This document shows, piece after piece, positions 1 through 11,400 of a DNA stretch of 64,000 bases. The DNA is from Leucogyrophana mollusca (Eukaryota; Basidiomycota; Agaricomycetes; Boletales). Position numbers and translations under genes: made by a program. The stretch lies in NCBI GenBank assembly GCA_021014945.1, contig MU266445.1, positions 20,168-84,167 on the forward strand. The letters run 5' to 3'. The notes below the pieces were generated by a model. That model made no database searches and was not told the DNA's origin. It saw nothing but the letters and a program-made list of their open reading frames with translations. Every line of letters starts with the position of its first letter. The stretch's first letter is position 1.

Positions 1-1452
1 GACTATCACCACCCCACGGCGCGGGCCAGAACCAGCCAAGGCGTCACGCGTCAGGGACCAGTCCATCACCCAGTGAGACCCAGTGTTGTTCGAGTCGGAT
101 GAGCTGACAGAACGCTCGAGGCCGCACCGAGACCCAAGGCCAACAGCCGTCAGCAGGCCGTGAAAGCGTACCTGTTACTGTAAATTTAAGGATGATGTAT
201 CACAGGTAGTCGTGAACAAATAATACTTTGTCTTGATGCGTTATTTCCGCTCCCTCAGACACGATCTGATGCATCATTCCAATTTCTATGGATACGGTCC
301 CCCTACCATATACGGATGCCCTCTGATGCTTTCCATGCATCTACAAGAAGCCTTTCACACTTCCCCAAGACCAGAGACTCAAGATGTGCACTGAACTTGT
401 AGTCGCTGGCATTGAGACATGAGCCCGTGTCTATGTCCTAGTATCTAGTCAGAAATGTACCGGTTATGTCCAATAGAAAATAGGTAACAAGAAATAATGC
501 CCGGAGCGGAGAATGAATAAATTTTGAACGGCAATAGACGGCAACTTGGCAAATAGCCGAAGATTAGCACAAACGAAGTACCATAGAGTGCCGTTGCCCA
601 AAAGGTCAACCTAATTCTTCTCGACTTACTGACGCATGTGGAGAGTCGTGGAGTTGACAGCATGAGGACTCGATCAACGGATGCTGAATAAACCTGGTCG
701 GGGGGGATCGTTACATGTTTGTAAAAGCTTCAATTCTTGTCAGTTAGGGCTGGGGATCGGCGGTGCAAATGGCCAACGGCTAGAAGATCAATCTTCCTAC
801 TGGTCTAGGTGAGTGGTTATAGTCGGAAGAAAGACTGACAAAATTGACTAGGACTGGTCCATCTGTGAATATCTTGTCAGCCTCCACAAAGTCGATATAC
901 TGTCAGGGGAACGCTTTCATGCATGAGAATTTTGTGATGACACGCTCCTTGGCCCTTTCTTCTGAGTTCTCATATTATCATGATTATTTGACCAGACTAA
1001 CTCCCTATCCCTGCCGTAGAAACGCAGCCCGGAGGCTGCGGAGGCCCTAGACTCCCCAGCAGCTGGTGGATCCACCGGCCAAAGATCAACAAGGTCTGTG
1101 GTATGTACGTAAGCGATAACGTCGACAAATTGTGAAGCCTTCCGCAGTTTGGAGCCGGAATCAACGTCATGATTCAACATGATACGTCCCTACGACCCTT
1201 GGGTAGCTCCGATGGTCGCCTACGAACTGGGACGCGAAAAACTCCTCCGCCTCTCGGTCGGGGCATGGCTCCAGACGCTCCATCATCCCAACTTGACTTC
1301 CACCCTTGCGTACCTTGCAAGGCCGTATATAACCGGACGACGATCCCTTCAAAATATTCACCCTAGATCACCCTTGTTTCTACCACACCCCTTTGCACCA
1401 CGGCTTAGCGGGATTCTGTCTCAACGCTTGTCTGCTCGCGAGTGGTGGCAGG
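1..1452. other. Intergenic, no supported gene
   Basis: Only short frames lacking family motifs were found on either strand. The last 150 bases hold a TATA-like box (tatataa near 1325), which probably belongs to the promoter of the DUF6533 gene that follows. A GTTCGAGTC string near 88-96 resembles a tRNA T-loop, but no acceptor, D or anticodon stem could be fitted around it. Confidence 0.6.
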
Positions 1453-2668
1453 ATGGAGCCGGCGCTGACATTAGAGGACTATTGGGTTTCACGCGTCACT
1501 GGTTTCAATACGTGTAAGTCCATATCATTCCTGCCAACTTGAACAACTCTCGACGCTTACTGTTTTCAGGTGCATCTTTAGCGGTGTTGATTTGGGACTG
1601 GTTGGTCAACATAGACGAGGAGGTGGTACTTGTGTGGTCGTTCGTATTTTTTTGTCTTATCCTGAGGGGTTATGTGAAATGCTTAGGTGTCCTTCATATC
1701 TCGACTATACAGGGTGCCAAACACTGCACCCATCAAATGGGTTTACTTTTTCTTACGATACGGGGGAATAGTCCTGCAAATGTAAGTGGACTATGTCCTC
1801 CTGTGGGAACCCTCTGATCGCCTGTTGTCCGTGGTACGCACAGCGCCAATATACGGTTTGTGGCACGAATGGAAACCTATGTGCCCATTCCGAGCAAGTA
1901 TTGCAGACTTTGGATTGCGTATCAGGCAATTACAGCTCAGGTCATGATGATGCTAGTAGAAGGGCTGTTCATGTTACGAGGTGCGAACTACCCCTAGCTG
2001 GCACCAGTGACTGCTGATCTTGTGACCCTGTATTTTTATTTTCAGCCTACGCCATGTGGAAGCGTAGTCGAAAAGTCGCCGTGATGCTTTTTTTGCTTGC
2101 GGTGCTCGAAGTTAGTTGTATGGTCGTCGGAGCCAACGTTGTTTTACCTGATCAGGACATATTCAACGACCTTTGTCTGTTCATAAAACCTCCCCTCGGT
2201 GCTGTTATCTTTAGGCAAGTCGCTTGTACTCGTGCTCCCGCTCACGTTGACTCTTGCTGCAGCATCGCGGCTTTACTGGCGCAAATCGTGACGATGCTTC
2301 TTACCCTCATCAGATACAACACTGCGCGCCTCTCTGGGTGGGCAAGAAGCCCTTTGGTCACATTGGTGGTACGAGAAGGCGGCATATCATTCTTGACCAT
2401 TTCCGGTACGTGCAGTCTGACTTCAGAAGATGGAAGGCTCATTTTTTCAGCTCTTTTGATGGTGGGAGTTATCTATACCTTTATTGACAGCAAATATGGC
2501 GATATAATGTTCTAGTACGTGGGACTCTTTAATGCTGGTACGCTGGTCTGACGTTCTCGCTCGTGAAGTTGGGTCTTGTCTTTACTCTCAGCTTCCGTGG
2601 GTCGCCTTTTATTCCTTATCTCTCCCTGCGCACTCACGTCTTCACGCAGGGCTGCAGAAGTATCGTAA
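1453..2668 (+). CDS. DUF6533 family seven-helix membrane protein
   Basis: This is an integral membrane protein of the DUF6533 family, which is greatly expanded in agaricomycetes; its biochemical role is unknown. The N-terminal DUF6533 core is split over three exons: TLEDYWVSRVTGFN, then VLIWDWLVNIDEEVVLVW, then a segment with IKWVYFFLRYGGIVLQM. The pattern Y..A...L.I.DWL...DEE..LVW is the family hallmark. Later exons add hydrophobic helices (QVMMMLVEGLFMLR, KVAVMLFLLAVLEVSCMVV, IAALLAQIVTMLLTLIRY), then SPLVTLVVREGG and a terminal FYWVLSLLSASVGRLLF. The ATG at 1453 directly precedes the conserved core. About six introns are needed, the first at 1514-1569 (gtaagt...ttttcag). The stop is the TAA at 2666-2668. 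The third-exon boundary is uncertain by a few codons. A TATA-like box lies about 130 bp upstream of the ATG. Confidence 0.82.
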
Positions 2669-3926
2669 ATATGCGACGTCTATCTGCGACAAGGGGCCAG
2701 TCGGCCGAAGATAGTCACCTCACCACTGAAATTTGGATCGAGGCTGACTATACCACCTAGTATTCCTACTGTCGAGCTGGAGAGGATTCGCTCTAATGTC
2801 CAGACACTTGCGCTGTGAATCGTTCCATCGATTAATTTTGAACTCCTGTGATATATGGACATCATCCTCTGCGCCACGAGCTGACGCAATGACAATACTT
2901 GATGGGCTCTAGAGAGCTGGCGATGATTTGTCTGGTGTATGCGAGAAGATAGTATGCAGCAGCGGGGTTTAGCACCTGCATATGGACACTACCAATCCAT
3001 AAATGCGTGGTATGCTGTGGTATGTAATCAGTAAGGCTCCGAAGGCACTGAGCACAACTGAGCATCATATTTTCCCACAATGGCGGGCTGTCGGTCGATT
3101 CCAAACTTCGTCCGATTCCAGCGTATCGATTTCGAATCTTTCCCCTCGCCTGAAACATCCTAACGATATCCGCAGGGATAGCAACGTGACGCAAGGTGGA
3201 TCTTAACCGCGCGCCGATCGGAGGATTGTCGTTTACCCATAAGTCGCAATGCCGTGAGCCCTGTACCACCGGCCTTTGAAGTGAGCATGGAGATATTTTG
3301 GCGAGTTGTCTCGGAGATGCGGACAAAGCTCAAGGTTCGTCCTATCAAGCATATGAGCTATGGAGGAACAGGGCAGCCGCCTCGATCATGTTCGCCACGA
3401 GACTTGCACTGCTTACTGTTCGATGATCCATAGTTGGCGCGCATACGGGAAATAAACTTTGACCTGGCGTCGGTGCTGGAGCTTCACCCCAGATGATGTA
3501 GCTCAACACCTTCTGAAGGAGTGAACCCCCAGCATCCGAATTGGGACGCTCGCATTGATAGTCTCCAATGTCTAATGTAGAGGTTTAGAGAAGTGTACAG
3601 ATTGCTCTTCAAGGCTTCATTGGCCCCTCTTACGCTGGTCCGAAATAGCCTGTTTACGATCGCGAGCTTTAGATTCTCCATTTCGCATCTCCCTGTCTCA
3701 CAGGTCCATAAAAGGTCAGGCTTCTCTGTGTCTTCCATTCGCACTCGCAATGGGGTGGGCAGTGGCGCACCACTAGAGCGTCGACCAGATTTTAGAATGG
3801 ACAGCAACGCCCAGCAGTACGATGCACTTACGGAGCTTAGTGGCTGATCCCAGGGTTGTCCTTGCATCTTAAGTTTTATATTCAATATCTTGCGCGGTAC
3901 GGATATTCTAATCCCCCCATATCCTC
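2669..3926. other. Intergenic, no recognised gene
   Basis: This 1.26-kb stretch separates two genes on the same strand. The longest frame is on the minus strand at 3484-3885 (133 codons). It contains an ordinary-looking acidic and basic stretch (ENLKLAIVNRLF) but no family I recognise. No splice partner could be chosen for it with confidence, so it is not called as a gene. Confidence 0.5.
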
Positions 3927-6183
3927 ATGCTCAACTCCTTTATCGCCATCCTTGGTGTTGTATCTTCCGTCGCGGTGTTGCTGGCATGGAAATTACTGCA
4001 CAGAGCCACGAACCCTTCTGGCCTCCCGTTGCCTCCAGGTCCTCCAGGTATTCCTCTCCTCGGAAACGTGTTGGACATCAACACGGCTGAGCCTTGGCTC
4101 ACATATACTGAGTGGAGAGAGAAATATGGTCAATGGATCGCTACTTTTGTGCCCAATAAGAATTGAATTAATGAACACCTGCAATTTCTTTTAGGTGAAA
4201 TCGTATACTCTCAGCTCCTGGGTCAACCTTACATCGTCATCAACTCCACCCGCGTGGCAAGAGCCCTTCTGGACCAACGCTCGGCGAAGTACTCAGGTAG
4301 ACCAGCCCTTGCCATTTACAAGCTGTAAGCTATCTCGCAAACTTCTTCGCGCAGCACGGTCTCAGCTGTCGTATCATAGCTTCTCGGTGGATTGCATGAC
4401 TGGACTTTTGGGATATACCGACGAATTGCGTCTACACCGCAAGCTATTCCACCAGACCTTGCGAGCGGAAGCCGCCGCAAAATATCAAGCTTTGTATCTG
4501 CGGAAAGCTCGGGAGCTGGTCTTAAATATGCTGAAAAGCTCAGATGACACTAAAATAGAAGATCATATGAAAACGTTGGTTCACTTTCGTTATATGCCAG
4601 CCCGAGAGATCAGACCAGACACCCTTGCTCTTTTTCAGATTTGCCGCGTCTGTGATCATGGCGGTCACATACGGCTACGAGACTCTACCACAAGACGATC
4701 CGTATGTGACTCGCGTCCAGGAACTCATAAACATAATTACCACTGTGGCGCTTCCAGAGCGCGCCGCTCTACTAGCTGCCTTCCCGTTTCGTGGGTATAA
4801 CCTCTTCGTTTGTTGGTGTAGTGGCTTTAACGACCAATCTAGTTGCGCGCCTTCCTGCATGGTTCCCCGGCCTAAGTTTCAAAGGACTTGCACCTCATTG
4901 CCGACAGCTTATGAACCAAGTGAAAGACATACCGTTCGAGTACACAAGGAAGGCATTGGTACGCTACTATCAATTTCGAACCGTCGGTGAAGACGATAAC
5001 TGAGTTCGTACATGTCTTTTGACAGGCTGCGGGAACCGCTCCGCCCTCTATGGTTGCCGGTTTTCTCCAAAATCAAATGGAACACGCTGAGAACACCAGT
5101 GGCCACCAAGCTGACTTGGAGCGCTCGATGAAGGACACCGCTGCTTCTGTCTTCATAGGTAAAGGTGTCCTCATTCTCCCCTTGCGATAACCGCTTAATT
5201 TTTTACATGGTACCCGATCAGGTGGAGCAGAGACGGTGAGTATCCTGTTGCTACTCATGTTGACCCCTCACTGACGCATCGCCTAATAGACGTCTTCAAC
5301 GTTACTTACGTTCATTTTAGCATTGGTGCTCTATCCACGCGTTCAGGAAAGGGCCTGCGCTGAGATCGATGCTGTCCTGGGAAGTGCAAGGCTCCCAACT
5401 TTTGACGATCGGTCTTCGCTTCCGTATGTCGAAGCTGTTCTGCGTGAAGTCCTGAGGTGGCACAATGGTGTGCCGCTAGGTACGCGCCTCGTCATTTCCT
5501 TTCTTCAATGCGAAACGTCGTCCACTACAGGGCTGCCACATGCCACGACCGCGTCTGACACCTTCGAAGGTTATTATATCCCAAAGGGTCGGTTGATTCA
5601 GCCGAGTATTCGCTGCATCTACGCACTAATATGATCGATAGATGCAATCGTAATCTTCAATGCATGGTATAGTGCTTTTTCAAACTCCTCACGTGAAGAT
5701 CTAAAAAGTCCCTTTCGTCAGGGGAATGTCTCACTCCTCTTCTGATCCCGACGACGACACTCGATTTAACCCTGACCGACACTTCCTTCCGGATGGCAAA
5801 CTCTCTCCGCACACTGCATTCACGGCGGACCCGGCCTTCGGATTTGGGCGCAGAATCTGGTGAGCACGGGTTCATTTCATACGATCGCGAGTTAGTGCTG
5901 AGCCTTGCTAGTCCTGGTCGCTTTTTCGCTGACGGATCAGCGTGGGCAGCCATCGTTACTATTCTCTCGGTTCTTCGCATAGCGAAAGCGAAAGATGCGG
6001 AAGGAAAGGAAATCGAGGTCAAGCCGGAATTTACTACGGGCTCAGCAGTGTATGGGAACACTCATCATGTCTTATCAGAATTTCTCTGCTGATGCTATCT
6101 TCTCTAGCCGTCCCGTGCCCTTCAGGTGTGCCGTCATGGGGAGATCAGCGGAGAGGGAGATGTGCCTCCAAATGGGTCTTTGA
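3927..6183 (+). CDS. Cytochrome P450 monooxygenase (microsomal)
   Basis: This is a heme-thiolate monooxygenase, anchored in the ER by an N-terminal helix (residues about 3-23) that precedes the proline hinge LPLPPGPPGIPLLGN. The I-helix oxygen-binding motif is GGAETTSS, with an exon junction between the two threonines. The K-helix ExxR lies in VEAVLREVLRW, followed by VPLGLPHATTASDTFEGYYI. The meander is DTRFNPDRHFLPDG and the heme loop reads FGFGRRICPGRFF. The cysteine codon of the heme loop is itself split by an intron (tg|t, donor gtgagc, acceptor ttgctag). About ten introns are required, and the frame is intact across all of them. The final exon ends at the TGA at 6181-6183. Layout and sequence resemble the large basidiomycete P450 families often labelled O-methylsterigmatocystin-oxidoreductase-like. 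The subfamily and substrate cannot be told from the sequence. Confidence 0.92.
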
Positions 6184-7360
6184 TATCACCTCTGCACGAT
6201 AACTATGATTGTATTGTATCGATATGAATAATCTTCACTTTCAAATCGATGATTGTTGAAACTAGATGCAGGTGACTGTTGTTAGCGAAATTCCATAGGA
6301 AAGGGAGCGATCCCTAAAGGAAAAGTCGGAAGGCGCCCTAGGGCGACATGACAGCGACCTCCTTGTGGCAGGATGCATTCTGACTGGGCCACCAAGAGCA
6401 CTACAGGTACTATTCGCTTGAAAGTGCTGAATTTCACTGATGGACTGCAGCGTTGAAGAATGGGCCGGGACGGGTATTTGCCCACGTAACGCAGCGGCGA
6501 AAGTCTCAAGAGTCAAAGAGGGAGTGGTACGATCGAGGGAGGAGGGTGATGGTATTCTCCACCCCCTTGAATGGCGATTAGTGACCAGTGAGGATGGGAA
6601 GGCGATGCTCTTGTTAGCACACTTCAAGCCCAAGCAACTCTTATAAGGTCAACGGGATGATCTTTGTAAGTGACTTCCCGGGCCTTCATCGTTGCGTTCC
6701 GCTAGTTTCCACTGCTGCATGCCAGTGTTGAACATCGCAAAGAGGAAAGTTTAGTGAGGAAGGCATGGCAGCGCAACGAAAGCAAGCTTGGATTGATACT
6801 ACGGACCAATGAACAATTAGACACTGTTGCATATAGGCGCCCACAAAGGGGGCCGTCGTACGGGCATCTCGTTGACCAAGCGCAGATGGAGGGAGCATCG
6901 GAAATCGCTTGAAAGTGCTACCTTTCATCAATGCACTGCAACGACGAACAAAAAAAGAAGGCGGCACAAAACACACAGAGCGGTGGTAAGAAGAAAGGGG
7001 AGAGAGACGCGGTAACCTGAGTATCCTGCACCCAGTCGCATGGCGTGCGGTGAATCTAGCCGCTACATAACCAGCAAAAGCCCAGCTCACCTTGCGATAA
7101 CGCAACTCGGAGTAGTCGACCTTCGCTCTACGGAGCCGATTGATTTCCAAGTATGACCTCAGTAGGAGTGTAGCGTATATGTTCTTCTGTGAAATCTAGC
7201 CCAAGATCACGATGGAAAGCAGCAAGAAAAGAAGTTGAACACCAGCGGTGAGATCTTGAGACTGAGTGCGCTGCAACTTTTGCACCGCCACTCAGAGTGT
7301 CGGTCCTTGTTCTGTGACCGCGACGTCAGCGAATCATTCTGGTCCAGAACCGCCCACAAA
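6184..7360. other. Intergenic with a diverged duplicated segment
   Basis: No complete gene was recognised. A 14-base string recurs exactly at 6415-6428 and 6906-6919 and is followed in both copies by a related stretch, as described in the findings. The rest shows short frames without motifs. The last few hundred bases must contain the RPB7 promoter. Confidence 0.45.
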
Positions 7361-8142
7361 ATGTTCTTTATTGTGAGTGTCGACCCAAATCTCACCCTTC
7401 ATACTCACCCGCTCAAATCCGCCACGGCGTAGAAAGAACTCACGCACACGATCCTTCTCCACCCATCCTACTTTGGGCCTCGTATGCTCCAGTTCCTCGA
7501 GTCCAAGCTCTACTCCGACGTCGAAGGAACGTGCTCGGGTGCATTCGGGTATATCATCGCCGTCGTCTCCATCCTCGATATCGGGAAGGGGATGGTACTC
7601 AGCGGGAGCGGCCAGGCGGAGTTCATCACGCGGTACCGCGCAATCGTCTTCAAGCCGTTCAAGGGCGAGATCGTAGACGGCGTAGTAAACAATGTTAACA
7701 AGGTGCGTGCGCTGTACTGTATCCCCCGGTAAAGGTTTACTCAGCCATTTCGAAAGATGGGCTTCTTTGCAGATGTGGGACCTTTGACGGTCTTCGTATC
7801 GCATCAGGTGAGGACAGCATTCCCTGCTCACCACGAACGACTCACCGGCTTCTTATAGCTCATACACCCGGACATGAAATTCGATCCCAATTCAAACCCA
7901 CCTTCATTCGCGTCCGACGACCAGGTAAGCACTCTTCCATTGCCCGACTCCTTTACCAATTCCCAAGCAGATAATCGAGAAAAATACCCGAGTACGGCTT
8001 AAAATCGTCGGCACGCGTGTCGACGCCACCGAAATTGTAAGCAACGGTTTTACTTGCTCATTACTCTGCTACTCACATACCGTACCATTCCCAGTTTGCG
8101 ATTGGTACAATAAAAGAAGACCATTTAGGTGTTATAGACTGA
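7361..8142 (+). CDS. RPB7: RNA polymerase II subunit Rpb7
   Basis: This is the Rpb7 subunit of nuclear RNA polymerase II. With Rpb4 it forms the stalk that contacts nascent RNA and helps initiation. The first exon encodes only MFFI (7361-7372), followed by a 60-nt intron. The next exon gives the N-terminal tip domain (LLHPSYFGPRM, then VEGTCSGAFGYIIAVVSI). The C-terminal S1/OB domain includes FKPFKGEIVDGVVNNVNK, MGFFADVGPLTVFVS, FDPNSNPPSF, RLKIVGTRVDATEIFAIG and DHLGVID at the end. About 171 residues are predicted, the normal family length. Six exons have canonical GT-AG introns, and the stop is the TGA at 8140-8142. The gene converges with VPS10, leaving about 316 bp for the two 3' ends. 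Identification is secure because both domains match throughout. Confidence 0.96.
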
Positions 8143-8458
8143 GCGGCTAGCAGTATTGCCAACATCTTGTCTCCTGTATCTGCTTTCGTGTACCCGCTGT
8201 ATTATCCTACTAATGTTGGACTAGTATTCATCTCAGATTCAAGCCGCAGTCTCGAAATTCAGCCAATCGATCTCCAAGGGGAACGACACAGAACACAGAA
8301 CAGATGCGAAAACAGAGGATAGGTTATTTAAATACATACTCGAAAGCAAACGACACATGCTCATATCTACAGAATTATCCCTCGACACTCGTATGTGTGT
8401 GCCAGTACTATAGCAGATACCATATTCCGACTCTCTATGACGCACAAAATCAATTCCA
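8143..8458. other. 3' intergenic interval between convergent RPB7 and VPS10
   Basis: These 316 bases hold the 3' untranslated regions and terminators of two convergent genes. The sequence is moderately AT-rich, and no coding signal is seen. Confidence 0.6.
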
Positions 8459-11400
8459 TCACTCCTCGTCTTCGAATCGAAGAATCTGCGCGTCCTCGTC
8501 GACGGGCACATCTCTGTACCCGCGCCGCGAGCGGAAGCCAAGCGAAGCAGACTCAAGGCTCGAAGAGACGTACTCCCACGCAATGCCCGCCAGCCCGAGG
8601 AGGAACCATGGTACAGACGCCAGCGTATCGAGAGCACCAGATCCAGACCTCGAGCGGTAGGCCAGCGATGGGTAATCTGTCCCAGGCAGCCGGATAGTCC
8701 TGCAACAGAGCGAGTGAGGTAAGAAACACTAAACAAGCCTCCAAGAGACGTAACACGTACCCTCGCGCAAGGCCGCTCTTCTTGTACCACCACCACGCCA
8801 CGAGGGCTGTGAGTCCAAAGGGGAAGAAGAGCACGAAAAGCCAGAAGAGCGCGCTGTGCCCTCTGATGCCTGGGCAGAGGTGCTGTGTTCCGCGGTCGAG
8901 ACGCCTACCGCCTTCACAGGTCGAGTAGAGAACCTGGCGGTACGGCGTGCGTTCGTACCAGTACTCCTCGTCGCCACGGCACGAGTCATCGTCGGGGAGC
9001 GGAGACATGCCAGGAACGAGCACGCACTCCCCGTTGGCATTTTTGACGTAGTTGAACTCGCTATGGGGCAATCAGTATTGGAAGGCGGGAGACAACGATG
9101 AAATAACTTGCCACTCAAAGTCCTCGTTGGAGCACTGGCAGTTGCGCACTATTTTATCTTCCAGTTTCTGCAATTTACCGACAACACAATTATGGTCCCG
9201 TGCTCTTCGATGATATATCGTCTATGCGTGTTTCATCAAGAGGTGGTCAGCATAAGGGGACCAGAACTCGCTCACCTGCCGACCGAACAAGCAGATCTCG
9301 TTCCGCTCCTCACTAGGACTCCATAACTCGAAGTCGTCGTGCCCCGGCTCTTCGATACTCACTTGACCTATAGTGATGAACGTCAGGATTAATCGCAACC
9401 TCCGTCAAAATCCTTCAACCACTCACATTGTCTATGCGTCAGTGACGAGAAGTCGAGATGTACAATCACAGAGCCGGAAGATCGCGGTGCTTTACCCAAG
9501 AGCATGAACTTGCGACTCGTGTCCTCCGGCACCGTCACAATAGAGCTGATCCGCATCTTCTCATTGCTGAATTTATACTCCCTCCAAGATAGCCCCTCAT
9601 CCGTGGTAAATAGGACATGGTCCGTCGGTTCTTCGTCGTTGACCAGGACGATGACCGAGCCAGAGTCACCGAATTCCCAGAGGTGGGCGTCTTTGTGGAC
9701 TTCCTCCCACGTGAACCCGCCGTCACGGCTCAAGAAGGTGTCGCTCTGAGTGTAGGGTGCGAGAACTTCGCCGACGTTGCCGACAGCCATGACTACACCG
9801 ACAACGGAGGGGCTGCTGTAGGTTGCCCGCGCATCAATTCGTTCGGTGTATCCGTGTACGTGCAAGGCGCAGCTCTAGGATAATAAAGTGAAATTTAGCC
9901 CTTGGCGCTTTACAGCAGGGTGACTTACTGTTGAAGTACAAGGATATTTGTTGCCCAACGAATCCTGTGCCGGGGGACTCAGTGGTCTCCACGAACCACC
10001 TACAGCAGCACGTCAGAACGACGCTCTCAAAAATGACCCGGGGTGCTCACCGTCATTATGTGTAATGCGAGTCTGAAGGACTTTCCTGCCAGTGATGGCA
10101 GCTTCCGCGGGGTTCGCCACTACGTTCACCATAGCGATACCATCCAGCCCTATAAACTTCTCAAAGTCGACGTAGCCCAACTCGTTACGATTGACATTTT
10201 CAATCGAAAGCCCAAAGTACGTCCCGTTCGAGTTTGATTTGAGGATGTTGCCCCAGTGGGGGCTGGGCCAGTCGGTCATGGTCATGTGAAGGAAAATCGC
10301 CATGGTGCTCGATTCCAAAACGGTGTAAGCCTGTAAATCGTGAGTTCGGGGAAATCTCTGGGCCATAGTACCGACGCACATGAGTATCAGGGTGCATGCC
10401 CGGCGGGAACATCCCCGCAGCGAATGTCCGGCCATCCAGAGACACTTGCAAGTCTAGTGAGTTTCTTTGCGGAAGATACTATGATAACATAACTTCAGCT
10501 GCGTGAAACTCATCGCCATCAATGCACCACGCACCTCTGCGACAATCAAGAACTCGGAAAACTTGGTAAACCCAACGACATTGTCGAAAAGTTTCGTCTT
10601 CCTCTCGAAGTAATCCGTCCCGGAGACAAGCTGGAGGGCATTGTTCTCCTTGCCAAAGTATCGCTGTGAGCCTTGCTTGGTGAGATAAGACTCGCAGAGG
10701 ATTTGAGAAGAGTCGATCTTGAGCTCATCGTCTCTCGCCCAATCGCAGTTGACGACGTAATCCTCGACAATCTTCCAGTGCCTCCCATTATCCCACGTAT
10801 ACTGCGCCTCAGCACGACACTTCTCCCCAGCCCCATCGCACCCTGCGTTTCCGGTCCAGATGAGATAATCCGTTCGTGGCTGGAAGTGCAGCACCTGCGC
10901 GTGGAACGAATTGGGCGGCGTCGGCGCTTGCTGTTCATACCAGTGCCGGCCAGTATCCGTGGTGTAATAGAACTTTGCGCTGTCAGTGATGAGATATGCA
11001 CGTTCGTTGCTGTGTGTGTGCATATAAAATGCGAGGAAACGTTCGCCTGCGTACTGCTGCTCCCAGCTGTACCCCTCGTTGCTGGATTGCCATATGGTGT
11101 TGTCGGCAAGTCGCACGAGGATGGTCTACGGGTACATAATCAGAATGAGCCGTGTCGCGGAAACAGAGGTGCACTGACGGATGAATCCTTAAAGAAATCG
11201 TGCTGAACAACTTGCGCTGGGAACTCGAACTACAGGAACATGTCAGAAGACGACGTCTAAGGTATCACTTAACCAACGCACCGTTTGATGAACGACCTCT
11301 CCCTCGGCGGGTTCCGCTTCGAAGGAGGAGAGACGTCAGTATGATATGCAGAAGGAGCGATCACAACATACCCTCTGAGCACTTCTTTGAAATGGGCTCA

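Noticed and set aside
60..120. tRNA-like T-loop string GTTCGAGTC
   Set aside because: No acceptor stem, anticodon arm or D arm could be paired around it.
6686..7150. 154-codon minus-strand frame
   Set aside because: Its composition looks random, no family motif is seen, and no splice or start context supports it.
7334..7834. 166-codon minus-strand frame opposite RPB7
   Set aside because: It is the antisense shadow of RPB7 exons, whose plus-strand domains are unambiguous.
10673..11206. 177-codon plus-strand frame inside VPS10
   Set aside because: It is the antisense of a VPS10 exon with clear Asp-box repeats.
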